Assembly: GCA_028023455.1 (NCBI GenBank)
Contig: JAQFVV010012477.1
Span: forward strand, 987,501 to 1,051,500
Origin: Epiperipatus broadwayi
Lineage: Eukaryota; Onychophora; Udeonychophora; Euonychophora; Peripatidae
Direction of reading: 5' to 3'
Length of the DNA stretch: 64,000 bases
Positions 36,301-49,566 of the stretch are shown piece by piece; positions within the stretch are counted from its first letter, which is position 1; each line of letters opens with the position of its first letter. The notes beneath the pieces were generated by a model, which made no database searches, was not told the origin of the DNA, and worked only from the letters and a program-made list of their open reading frames with translations. The position numbers were made by a program, and so were the translations under genes.

Positions 36301-38859
36301 AAAATAATACAAGAAGTCAATTGTATTCGAACCATTGTCAACTGAAAACAGTCAAGACTGGGAAATAATGTGTTACTTTCGCTTATTCATTATGTCACGA
36401 TAAATATATTTTTACCTGTAGTAGGTAGTTTAAAGTTTATTTTTCTTCAATCTTAGCTATATATCAATTTAAATAAAACAACGAACTGTTGACTGAAACT
36501 GTTATAATTTAAATCATATATATATATATAATATTAAAAATTTTAGCATGAATTGAAATATTTACTTTCAGAATAAATTATTTTAATCAATACGGATGGT
36601 AAACACTTCGATTCTAAATTTTGTATTATTTGCGTTTTTTATTAAAAACATGAAAATCATATCGTTTGATTAATTCTAGAGAATGTCTCCCTCTCAGATT
36701 CCATTTATTTAAATCATAATATTATCATAAATACATACGTACATTCGGAAAGCAATTATACGTGAACAGATAAAAGACAGAGATAGATTTTAACTGCAGG
36801 CTGCGATTACTGTTGGCGGATTAAAGTTAAATAATAATATAACAAAAAAAAATAATAATGCAATTTATTTTAAAATGACAACGCATGCTGACATTTAACA
36901 GTAACACATTTTATACTTGAGATGACAACTTTTACTTAATATGTGTAAAATCACTAATATTTAATATACATGCGTTACCTATTTAGGTTAAACAAATAGG
37001 CTCTCCATTTCATGCTAATATTAACAGGACATATTTGAAAAATTACAAATCTGTATAATTTAACGATTAGTAGTTTCTCGGCTTTCCAATCTCACCTACA
37101 GGCAACAAATGTTGAATCTTTGCTAGTAGGGTGACATAGCGACTTATTAACTGTTGCAAATAATGCCTTCCGAACTATTATGACTCATTACTTCAATATA
37201 GTTATAATATTGTCATTTCCATGAAAAATACATCTTAACCAGAATTCTCTTTAATAGATAACTTTGACAGCCGTTCTGTTATGTAAATTAATATATAAAT
37301 TAACTTGTATGTGGATATATATAATTTATAATCATAGAAATATAATACCGCGTGCACGCATGTTCGCACGAATGTAAAAATCATGACGTAATTGTTAATA
37401 GAATCATTTATCTGACCAAGACCTGAGTTTAAATATGAGCCATATAAATAATGGGATTTGTTTTTGGTTTTCAAAAACGTTTAATATTTTTTGACTGTCT
37501 CTTCTGTAGTTTATAAATTATCTAATTTATTCTCCAAGAAAAGAATATTAATATATATCTTTAACGCACACTCTTATTTAAATGAATACTAATAATAAAA
37601 AGTCAGATGTCACATGACTTATATATAGCTTTTTTTATATATATTTATGATAAATGCTACTACAAGAGAAGAATACTATATAGGTAAGCATGGAACTGTT
37701 ACCTCGGCAATGCTACAATGGTTAGGTAGTTCATTCTTTGAGCTTTAGTTTACAGGGATTAGCTTGGTGGTCAGCAATCTCAGTCACTACTGCTACTTCA
37801 CTGGTGGCAACGCACACTCTTATTTAAATGAATACTATTGAGTTGCTAGATTATATTATGTTAAGGAGAGAAGAAAGCAAAAACAAACTTCCATCAATAA
37901 TTGCAGCATTGTATTTTTAATTACGTCATTTCCTTAAATGTAAATTTCTTAATATATATATATTTAAGGGCATGTGCAGGTGAACAACTTATTAAAATGA
38001 CGGTCTTGTTATAAATGAATCAAAGATTTAAATATGTTCTTAAATATGTTTTTACATTTATTTATACAATTATTATTCATTTTTATTTCCATATGTTCTC
38101 AATATTTGTTATTAGTTTATTCTGAAGATAGTCAATAATGTTTGGTCTAAACGTCAATTATATCTTAATAAATAAAATAGATGCTAAGGGGGGGGGGGTA
38201 TTCTTTTCTATAATCTTTATAAATTATAATTGCGTGTAATTTAAAAATGTAAATTTTCGCTATTAAAAAAAATGAATCTATATTTTGCCCTTATCAATGT
38301 ATACATTTGTATATTATACATATCTGTATCATCCCAAAACTCCAGATAATTTAAGATATATTAAGTTAAACAGTTCGGGATATGTAAATGATCTTAACTT
38401 CATGGGCCATGAGTAATGGTATATTATAGGAAATGTTAATTTAATTTACTGTGAACCAATATATGCATAGGCATGCTTTCAATACACATACACACAAAAA
38501 TATACCTATTTATAAGTATATAAATATAAAATAAATTTCATTAAATCCTGTTCAAAAAACGCGTATTATTAGTATTGTATTGTGTTATGCAGAGTCCTTA
38601 TTTAATCTAGATTTTTGAATAACTTTTATCGAGCTTACTTAAAGAAAAAGTGGATAACTAACACTGAAACAGACTGATTCTAGTAGTAGAATAAACACTG
38701 TGCACTCGAGCAGGCTAATAAAAGTAATTTATAGTAAATCATTTTAGAAAAATACCATTTATAATATTCCATAATCGATTAAATAATTAATATCTATAAA
38801 AATGATCCTTGGTTATCATAAATAAATAACATAATGGTAAATGATTTTTAATTGACATT
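33376..38859. other. Long stretch without a supported gene
   Basis: About 5.5 kb. A CTT microsatellite lies at about 33842-33862, several short TA tracts are scattered through it, and a run of eleven G sits at 38188-38198. The part from 36.2 to 37.9 kb is slightly less A+T-rich and may be unique host DNA. Open stretches here (33638-33832, 35367-35594, 35811-36008, 37235-37474) show no domain I recognise. Confidence 0.4.
37563..37837. repeat. 29-bp perfect direct repeats flanking 217 bp
   Basis: The same 29 bases, beginning AACGCACACTC and ending AATGAATACTA, occur at 37563-37591 and 37809-37837. The segment between has no identified element. This could be a long target duplication around a small insertion or a local duplication. 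Confidence 0.8.
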
Positions 38860-40930
38860 GATATTTAAAAACTACAGTCTTTCTTATAATCTTCAGAAAC
38901 ATTCCAATGAATTTAAATTAGAACTAGCAAATCATTTTCAAATATTAAGAGATTTCAGACATGATTCAGATTAGACAGACATCAATAAGAAGACAACTGT
39001 CTTTTAAAAACTGCAAAAAAAAAAAAAAAAAGCAAAATACAAAAAAGCAGCAAATGACAAGTAAAGTTTTTACTGAGACAAGGCAATTTTTAAAGAACAG
39101 AAGAAATATATAAAAAGGATGCATTAAGAAGGATTGAATATTCCGCATTTTGTAAAATCATACAAAAAGAATTTATAATAATAAAGTATAATTATAAACT
39201 AGCAATGTATTATATAGAAGATAGTAAGAGTCTTAAAAATATAACACAACATTTTGGTATTGATAGTAAATTTATTTCTGATAAGAAAAAATATGAAACA
39301 ATTACTAAAAAGAGAAATGACACTATGCAATGTGTACAGGATTTCTATCAAAAATCATAAAGCAATTAAGAATAAGGAAAAGCAGCTTCTACTACTAATA
39401 TATCTTCTGAATTGCCAGAAATTTAAAAGAAGAAATGAAACATGCAATTAAATTTATAAAGAAACAAAAAACTTCAGATAATAATGGAATTGTCTTTAAA
39501 TAGTGGAACATATTTTTAAAAAAAATTGCAATGTTATGTCTAAATGACAAAAATGTATTTGGTGATTGGAATAATTGGGTATTAATATTAATATTCAAAA
39601 AATGTGATCAAGAAGATATTAAAAATTACAAATATATCAGTCCTTTATCAATTCTATACAATATTTTTAGCAAAATAATTACAACTTGTCAACAGAGAAC
39701 ATTGAATTATAACCACCAAAAGAACGAGCTGGATTTAAAATTGGTTTTAGTACAAAGAATCATATCCATGTATTGAATGAAATTGTAGAAAATACAAATG
39801 AATATTAGTTGTCATTAAGTTTGGATTTGTAGAATATGACAAGGCATTTGATTCTATAATTATTTCTTCAATAATTAAAGCACCGGATCTTCAATGTATA
39901 GATCTAGCATTTTGTCACATCTGAAAAATATTTTAAAAATACAACAGCCACAATTAGATTTAATAAAGATGCTAAAAAGATTAATATTTAGAAAGATGTA
40001 TGATAGAATATCTCTGTCTTTCTGAAACTTTTTACAGTAGTTTTGCCATACTTATTTTGTGGATTAAAATGGGAAGCTAAGTGAATAAAAATAAAACTAG
40101 ATTATTTATGTTATTTAAATTTTGCTTATGGTATAATTGTTTTTGAAAATACCACATTAGTGGTTCAGGAAATATAGCAAGATGAAAGTAAGAAAATAGG
40201 ATTAAAGATAAATGTTAAAAAGACCAAAGTAATGTTCAAGAAATTTCTCAAAAGAAGAAAATAAAAATTAATAATGATGAGTAAAATAAGTTAACAACTA
40301 CAAATACCTTGATAAATTATTATTACTAATGGAAACATAATGGATAAAATTAATCATAGAATTAAACTTGGTTGGAGAGATTTTGGGAGAATTTAATTAA
40401 TGCTTTTGGTAGAAATAAGTTAATATTAAAAGGAAATATGTCTATGTGTTTGAAAAGAAAGTTTTTTTAAAAAAATAAATAAATATGTTTTACCAGTTTT
40501 ACTTAAGGATTTGAGACTTGTAATTTAATAGAAAAGCAGTACAGAGACTTCAGTCCATTGAAAGAAGTATGGAAGCATGTATGTTAGGAGTGACAAGAAA
40601 ATATTGAAAATGAAATACAAGGATCAGAAAATAAACATGCATTACTGACATCATTGAAAAAAATAATAGACTATGTGGAGTTGAGCTGGATATATTTCTA
40701 AAAGAAATGATAATAGATAGTTGAAATCTTAAACTTCTTTCCAAAGGTATTGCAAAAGATATTGAAATGTACCTTTTATGAAATGAATGGATGAAATAAG
40801 GAAATGTGCTGGCATAATGTGGAGAAGAGAAATCAGAGATCAGATATTATGGATTGGATTTAGAAAGATCATCCTGCAATGGATGAATAATGATTGAAAA
40901 TGAAGTGTATGTAGACCAAGTGTCCAAAAT
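38860..40930 (+). pseudogene. RTE-type LINE, near-complete reverse transcriptase region, decayed
   Basis: The recognisable order is: a leader with EFKLELANHFQIL; a linker with LKNITQHFGI; EEMKHAIKFIKKQKTSDNNGI (the conserved LKxxKAxGxDGI region); WVLILIFKK plus IKNYKYISPLSILYNIFSKI (the LIPIFKKGD...NYRPISLL...YK motif); VEYDKAFDSI (motif A region); HRIKLGWRDFG; CLKRKVF; a VLPVL tract; RSMEACMLGV; a DEIRKCAGIMWRR segment; and a C-terminus ILQWMNND followed by stop. That order and the last motif are characteristic of RTE-type LINEs. The FADD palm region is damaged, and at least a dozen stops and shifts are present. No endonuclease domain is seen upstream, so the copy is 5'-truncated and inactive. 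Confidence 0.8.
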
Positions 40931-41344
40931 TATGATAATAATTGTTAACATTTTTTGCTACTTGCTAAATCAGGTTTTCTTACCCAGTATCTTTATCAAA
41001 GCATGTTAAAACAGAGTTGTATTGATAACAGGCTGAGATTGTTGATTTTTATTGATATTGGGATTATATAAATGATGACTGATTTTAATAATTATATATA
41101 TATGAACTAATAACTTATGACTTTCTAGGGCATGTGACAAAATCAGAGCACAAACCATCTGTCACACCAAGATTAGTTAATAAAATTCTTCTAGAAAAAA
41201 TATGGATGAGATGGAACACTTTGTATATATTGTAGTTATTTTTATTATTTTCACTCATGTACTGTTTCAATAAAATTAATATCAGTAATTGTTTACTCTG
41301 ATATGATAATTTGATGTAGATTGAGTTAATTATATTAATATATA
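40931..41344. other. LINE flank and dispersed repeat
   Basis: At 41016-41105 lies a segment (GAGATTGTTGATTTTTATTG, later ACTGATTTTAATAATTATATA) that recurs at about 53068-53150 ending in the same TA tract, and more weakly, inverted, near 53895-53960. It may be a LINE or SINE tail. The remainder is unassigned. Confidence 0.5.
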
Positions 41345-42450
41345 TACGTAAACCAATGTTTTGACCAAGTCACATCAACTGGGTAACAAATGATATAAAA
41401 TAATTATAGAAGTGCTGTAAACATGATGTTTAACAATGATGAACATTGTATTCTGATACATTTTACTTTAAAAAAAAAATCCAAATAAGAAGGAAATTTG
41501 CATATGTCATCACATTTGTTGATACATTCTGACCTTTTAAAGATCTCAATAGCTTTTCTGATCTGACATTGTTGAAAAGAATCACATCTGGATAGTATTC
41601 TTGTGTTAGAAAAATCAATACTATGATCTGTATCCATACTATTTAGAGATAGTGCTGCTGATGATGAATGTTTTTAACTGCATTAATATATTCATCTTTT
41701 CTAGCATTGATGTGATGATTACTCATACCTATATAGGAAGTTTTACAAATGTTACCTTCCATCTATAGGCTTTCTTATAATAATGTTAAACTTTTTCATA
41801 GGTGGTATATGTTTTCTTTATATTATAATGCCTTAGAATACATCCAATATTGTATGTAGTTCCATTCGTATAAGAAACACAAACTCTAATTATAGTTGTT
41901 TATTCTTTTTGCCTTTTACTTTAAGTGTTTAATGTTGAAATTAAGGTTTGGTGTATTAGTTTATTATTATAGCCATTAGCTGATAAAACATTGCTTATAT
42001 GATTTAATTTGAGATTTGATTTATCTGAAAGAAGCTGAAGTGAAAAGGGTTGTTGCAATAGAAGATATTTGAGATGAGATAAATAATGATGTAATCAAAA
42101 CTTCAAATAGCTATCAGTGTGTGTATATTTTGTGAAAATTAAAAAAAGATAAAAGATTATTCTCTTTCTTGATGACAATACCCCAGACAAAGGAATTTAC
42201 CATCAGTTTATGCTTCCATTGTAAATTTAATATTAGGATGTATATTGTTTATATGTGTGAAAAAATCATGTAGATTGTCTTTACCATGTGGCCAGATGAT
42301 AAATGTGTCATCTATGTACCTGGGTCAATTCAGGGGTTTAAAATGTCGACTCTTAAGTGTGAGTTTCTATATATTTTATAAATAAATCAGCTATTACTTC
42401 TGAGATTGGTGAACCCATTGGAGTACCAAATGTCATTAATCTAAATAATT
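41345..42450 (-). pseudogene. Penelope-like element C1: reverse transcriptase to GIY-YIG, decayed
   Basis: From high to low coordinates on the minus strand the order is: GTPMGSPISEVIADLFIKYIE (42370-42440; RT motif with the GxxMGSP box), a YIDDTFIIWP box near 42300, NIHPNIKFTMEA, a long decayed linker, SYIGMSNHHINARKDE (YIG at about 41727-41735), and DTDHSIDFSNTRILSR followed by IRKAIEIFKRSE (41500-41640). These are RT and GIY-YIG motifs of one PLE family, shared with D and F. The 3' non-coding end near 41345-41400 has the box reading GGTCAAAACATTGG. Many stops and shifts are present. The N-terminal RT is missing: another PLE fragment (C2) begins there. Confidence 0.7.
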
Positions 42451-42479
42451 TCTTATAATAATTATTATTTCTATTAATA

Positions 42480-43260
42480 GAATTCCCATTATTGTTATAC
42501 ATCAGTGTTTACCGTGCCTATGACATAAACAACATTAGTCTAGTGCAGTCTGTGTATTTTATCTTTCATATAAATAGTGGGTCTATTTAGATTAATGGGC
42601 ATTATAAAACCCATATTAAATTTGTTGAAGCATATATTTATAACTTTTTTCCATGTGTGATAAATATGGCAGAGTGATCCAGATTTTATTATACCTTATA
42701 TTTGCTGTTTTGCTTTAGATATTTCTTTTGAAGAGTTTTATTTGTTTGTGTATGTGTGTTATATTCTATCCAGCTTTTAATCAAGTCAGCAATGTAAGTT
42801 TTTATATTCTTGGTCTTGTCAAAAAAAACTGACATAAGTAGTTCTCATGATACAAGAAGGTTTTTAAACCCACAAATTTGTACGATGCAGGTATATGCAA
42901 TTTCATGTCTATGTAACCTATAATACTGAAAAGTATATTAGTCATTTTGTAATGTATAGCATTGTGGCTCTGTTTTAGTTTTAAAGCAAGATATTGGATT
43001 TTTTTATATTTTTCTGTTTCAATGACCTAATATAATCCAAAATTTGTGTTTAATTCACATAATATATTGTTGATGTTATCTTGTGGTGTGCATATTAAAA
43101 CATCATCTATGTAGCATATATGTGCAGTTCATACACATTTTATATAGTGAGAACTATGCTGCTTTTGTAGAAGTATCAAGTCAAGCTACATATGATTACA
43201 CTGATGTATAAACCTGTTGATCATTTCAGTGAATGAGAGTTTTATTAATTTATCAAACAT
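42480..43260 (-). pseudogene. Penelope-like element C2: reverse transcriptase C-terminal fragment, decayed
   Basis: A second PLE piece lies in tandem behind C1 and in the same orientation. On the minus strand it shows FTEMINRFIHQCNH, CYIDDVLICTPQDNINNI (a Y-DD box near 43085-43130), IQYLALKLKQ, and a linker ending near 42540 with a GIY-type start (TNVVYVI). Its sequence differs from C1 (VLICTPQD versus TFIIWP), so it comes from another PLE family or subfamily rather than a simple duplication. Stops interrupt it throughout. Confidence 0.5.
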
Positions 43261-45494
<2,234 letters not shown>

Positions 45495-46417
45495 TACACT
45501 TTTTAAAATTTTAAATATAACTGCTACAAATTAAAAAATTGAAGTAGAAAAAGTGTATGTTGATTGTTTGTCAAGTATCAGTCTCACCTTTTTATACTAT
45601 AAGTCATGTTTTTCAAGATTGTTTATTAATCTTTTAACCTGCAACCTTGTCCCTGATTATTTTGAATCCTTGATCTATTTATCATTGGGGAAAGTTGTTA
45701 ATCAAAATTACTTAATTAATATTCAATTTTACAATAAATCCTTTTTGACTAGACAACTAAATTAATTGAAATCACTTCCTTGATGCAATTAAAAATAATC
45801 AATTAAAAACATACAAATACCTATTTACCTAGTGAAATTTATATTATTAAAATAAAATAAATATTACAGACAATACTGTTTAAATCTAGACAAGTTTTAG
45901 AATAAGTTAAAATGAACTTTAAGAATATTTTAAAAATAAATAATGCTAAAATATAATATTTATCCATTTAATCTTGAACTTCTTTTTTCTTTTAAAAATA
46001 GTCAGTATAAACAATATTCATCAAAATATAAAATCACAAACCAATTTTCTTTAAAAAACTTGTTTTTTATTATTATGACTATATGAATTTTAATTTCAAG
46101 AGCAACGTTTCGACTATTTACTTCCTTATAGTCTTTTTCAAGCCACTAAAATATACAAAAAATAATAAAACAAATAAAATAAAACATTATATAATCATTA
46201 AACTCTACATATATTTCAAATCTTCTCAAAATAAAAAATTCTTTTTTAAAAAAAATCTTTTTTCCCTTTAAAGACATAAATTTAATATAAAACATTAGAA
46301 CATTACCTTCCTCTATTTAAAACAACCTACAATTTAAACTTCTATTTAAAACACTCTGTTTAAATTATATTTAGATAAAATACCTCAAAACCAGTCCCAT
46401 CACCCACAACAATCAAT

Positions 46418-46547
46418 TAGTTTTTTTTCTTTTATTCCTATATTGTTTAAATTCCCTACTATAAAAATTTTTCCTTTTTTTAAACTTACTTTATAATTAA
46501 TTATTGTTTCTAAAAGTTCTATTTTTTTTGCAAATGATGTGACTAGT
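46418..46547 (-). repeat. Duplicated C-terminal GIY-YIG segment, left arm
   Basis: About 130 bp just downstream of the GIY-YIG stop repeat the end of the coding region (…CACATCA, AGAACTTTTAGAAAC, AATTAATTATAAAG, CTAATTGATT) in decayed form. The mirror copy is at 49021-49150. Confidence 0.8.
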
Positions 46548-47574
46548 TTTTATTTTTTATAAAATCAATTAGTTTTTTATTCATATATGGTTTAAATTCC
46601 TTAATATAAAAATTTTCCTTTAAAAATCTTTCTTTATAATTAATTACTGTTTCTAAAAGTTCTATTTTGTAATTGATGTGACCAGATTTACATTTATGAA
46701 AAAAAATTGCAGATTTTTTATCAGATAAATGTTGTTTTAATCTTGTTCTTAACTTATTTTTTGTATTTCCAATATAAGAAACACTTTTACCAACATTCCA
46801 GCAGTCTAAACATTTTATCATATATACACCTTTCATAGCTTCAAGCATATCATTTTTTTCACCAACATTAATCAGCTTTTTTAAATCTTTCTTTTTTTTA
46901 TATACTGGGAGTAATTTAATGTTAAATTTATTATTAATTTTTTTACAAATATTTTTAATCCTAATAAAAATATTTTTTGATACTTTAAATCCTATGTAAA
47001 TTTTATTAATATTATTAACTTTATTATTAATTTTATTTTCCCCTTTAATCTTCTTTTTAATTAAATTCAAATTATAATCTGAAAAAATTTTTTCAATAAT
47101 CTTATTTGGATATTCATTTAAATAACATTCCTTTCTTATCAATTCTAATTCTTTGTCCAATAATAAATCACTAGAACATATCAATATTGCTCTTCTAATT
47201 CTGTTTTTTATAATATTCATTTTACAATGTTTATCAATGTCTGAAAACCAGTTAGTAATCAGACCATGAAATGTTTTTTTTCTAAAAACAGATGTATTAA
47301 TGCTTATTTTATTATTTTCTATAATTTTTTCAATTTTTACATCCATATATTCAATTTTATTATCCACTTCTTTTTCCATGGTAAATTTAATATTTTTTTC
47401 TTTATTGTTAATGTAATTTAAAAAAATGTTTGCTTTTCTTTTATTTCCTTTAAAAACCATGAAATAGTCATCAACATATCTTACAAAAAAACAAGGACCA
47501 ACATCCAAATCCAAAAAATCTTTTTCAAAAATATTCATATATTCATCTGCCAAACCGCTTAAGCAACAACCCAT
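46543..47574 (-). CDS. PLE B left copy: partial reverse transcriptase plus GIY-YIG endonuclease, open frame
   Basis: 343 codons without a stop. Residues 1-40 hold GCCLSGLADEYM (the conserved box after the catalytic core) and FVRYVDDYFMV with catalytic aspartates at 35-36. A lysine-rich linker follows. The GIY-YIG nuclease begins at residue 249 (GVYMI), with YIG at 267-269, a Cys-x2-Cys pair at 255-258, arginines at 276-278, a His-x5-His pair near 293-299 and the helix carrying a glutamate near 315-320. The ATG used is internal: homologous sequence extends a few codons upstream and the N-terminal half of the RT is missing, so this is a truncated element gene although its frame is intact. A product would be made only if a neighbouring promoter reads through. 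Confidence 0.75.
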   Translation of the reverse strand: MGCCLSGLADEYMNIFEKDFLDLDVGPCFFVRYVDDYFMVFKGNKRKANIFLNYINNKEKNIKFTMEKEVDNKIEYMDVKIEKIIENNKISINTSVFRKKTFHGLITNWFSDIDKHCKMNIIKNRIRRAILICSSDLLLDKELELIRKECYLNEYPNKIIEKIFSDYNLNLIKKKIKGENKINNKVNNINKIYIGFKVSKNIFIRIKNICKKINNKFNIKLLPVYKKKKDLKKLINVGEKNDMLEAMKGVYMIKCLDCWNVGKSVSYIGNTKNKLRTRLKQHLSDKKSAIFFHKCKSGHINYKIELLETVINYKERFLKENFYIKEFKPYMNKKLIDFIKNKN

Positions 47575-47639
47575 ACTTAGACCTTCAATTACCTGTCCAA
47601 ATTCACTAAATTAACTCCTACCATTATTATTTAATTTAT

Positions 47640-49022
47640 TATGAAATATTTCTAAATGGGTATTTAATAATTTTTTTAAAAAATATAGTAAAGTAAATAA
47701 AAATAATAAAGTATACAACTCAATGGATTTTATAGAAAAATTAAATAATTTTTTGAAAAATATTAAATTTAAAAATATTTATTTTGTTAAATTAGATATT
47801 ATAAATATGTATAATAATGTTGATCCAGATATAGCTATTAATTATGCTTTGGAATTATACATTAATGATAAAAGTAAAAAATTAAAAATAGATTCTTATT
47901 TATTACATGAGATTTTATTGATTTGTAGTAAAAATTTGGTTTTTAAATTTAAAGATAGGTTTTACGAACAGGTAAAAGGATTAAGTATGGGGAGTTGCTT
48001 AAGTGGGTTTTTGGCAGATGAATATATGAATATTTTTGAAAAAGATTTTTTGGATTTGGATGTTGGTCCTTGTTTTTTTGTAAGATATGTTGATGACTAT
48101 TTCATGGTTTTTAAAGGAAATAAAAGAAAAGCAAACATTTTTTTAAATTACATTAACAATAAAGAAAAAAATATTAAATTTACCATGGAAAAAGAAGTGG
48201 ATAATAAAATTGAATATATGGATGTAAAAATTGAAAAAATTATAGAAAATAATAAAATAAGCATTAATACATCTGTTTTTTTTTCTAAAAACATTTCATG
48301 GTCTGATTACTAACTGGTTTTCAGACATTGATAAACATTGTAAAATGAATATTATAAAAAACAGAATTAGAAGAGCAATATTGATATGTTCTAGTGATTT
48401 ATTATTGGACAAAGAATTAGAATTGATAAAAAAGGAATGTTATTTAAATGAATATCCAAATAAGATTATTGAAAAAAATTTTTCAGATTATAATTTGAAT
48501 TTAATTAAAAAGAAGATTAAAGGGGAAAATAAAATTAATAATAAAGTTAATAATATTAATAAAATTTACATAGGATTTAAAGTATCAAAAAAATTTTTTA
48601 TTAGGATTAAAAATATTTGTAAAAAAATTAATAATAAATTTAACATTAAATTACTCCCAGTATATAAAAAAAAGAAAGATTTAAAAAAGCTGATTAATGT
48701 TGGTGAAAAAAATGATATGCTTGAAGCTATGAAAGGTGTATATATGATAAAATGTTTAGACTGCTGGAATGTTGGTAAAAGTGTTTCTTATATTGGAAAT
48801 ACAAAAAATAAGTTAAGAACAAGATTAAAACAACATTTATCTGATAAAAAATCTGCAATTTTTTTTCATAAATGTAAATCTGGTCACATCAATTACAAAA
48901 TAGAACTTTTAGAAACAGTAATTAATTATAAAGAAAGATTTTTAAAGGAAAATTTTTATATTAAGGAATTTAAACCATATATGAATAAAAAACTAATTGA
49001 TTTTATAAAAAATAAAAACTAG
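47640..49022 (+). pseudogene. PLE B right copy: reverse transcriptase plus GIY-YIG, one frameshift
   Basis: The frame is open from about 47640, upstream of the first ATG at 47723, so the true start is lost. FVKLDIINMYNNVD (near 47784-47825) is the RT motif with the first catalytic aspartate. KGLSMGSCLSGFLADEYM and FVRYVDDYFMVF follow. Near 48280-48300, in a T run, the frame shifts relative to the left copy and stops at 48313. The next frame (48345-49022) carries the linker and a complete GIY-YIG domain (GVYMI, YIG, CLDC, His-x5-His) nearly identical to the left copy. The upstream fingers of the RT are absent. Confidence 0.8.
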
Positions 49023-49150
49023 TCACATCATTTGCAAAAAAATAGAACTTTTAGAAACAATAATTAATTATAAAGTAAGTTTAAAAAAGGAAAAAATTTT
49101 TATAGTAGGGAATTTAAACAATATAGGAATAAAAGAAAAAAACTAATTGA
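49021..49150 (+). repeat. Duplicated C-terminal GIY-YIG segment, right arm
   Basis: Tandem duplicate of about 48882-49015. It is present in both arms with the same changes, so it existed in the source element before the palindrome formed. Confidence 0.8.
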
Positions 49151-49566
49151 TTGTTGTGGGTGATGGGACTGGTTTTGAGGTATTTTATCTAAATATAATT
49201 TAAACAGAGTGTTTTAAATAGAAGTTTAAATTGTAGGTTGTTTTAAATAGAGGAAGGTAATGTTCTAATGTTTTATATTAAATTTATGTCTTTAAAGGGA
49301 AAAAAGATTTTTTTTTTTAAAAAAAAGAATTTTTTATTTTGAGAAGATTTGAAATATATGTAGAGTTTAATGATTATATAATGTTTTATTTTATTTGTTT
49401 TATTATTTTTTGTATATTTTAGTGGCTTGAAAAAGACTATAAGGAAGTAAATAGTCGAAACGTTGCTCTTGAAATTAAAATTCATATAGTCATAATAATA
49501 AAAAACAAGTTTTTTAAAGAAAATTGGTTTGTGATTTTATATTTTGATGAATATTATTTATCCATT

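Larger units (their letters stand above)
45957..49566. mobile_element. Palindromic Penelope-like element B (two opposed copies) with 12-bp target duplication
   Basis: The left arm (46013 to about 47612) is the near-exact reverse complement of the right arm (about 47950-49555). Each arm is a PLE running from the reverse transcriptase to the 3' end, with 5' ends meeting at the centre and 3' ends outward. The right copy extends farther 5' (to about 47640), forming the asymmetric middle. The 12 bases TATTTATCCATT occur at 45957-45968 and 49555-49566 and may be the target duplication of one insertion event. Both outer ends carry the PLE end box GTCGAAACGTTG and a GACTAT/ATAGTC hairpin. High arm identity implies recent formation or gene conversion. 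Confidence 0.85.

Noticed and set aside
46083-46271. Open frames in the PLE B ends (mirrored at 49273-49485)
   Set aside because: They are shadows in the non-coding PLE end and appear in both arms only because the arms are identical.
49420-49475. PLE B terminal hairpin (TTGAAAA, GACTAT/ATAGTC, GAAAC) as an active hammerhead
   Set aside because: It resembles PLE-end ribozymes, but the C3 and G8 core positions are replaced, so only a vestige can be claimed.
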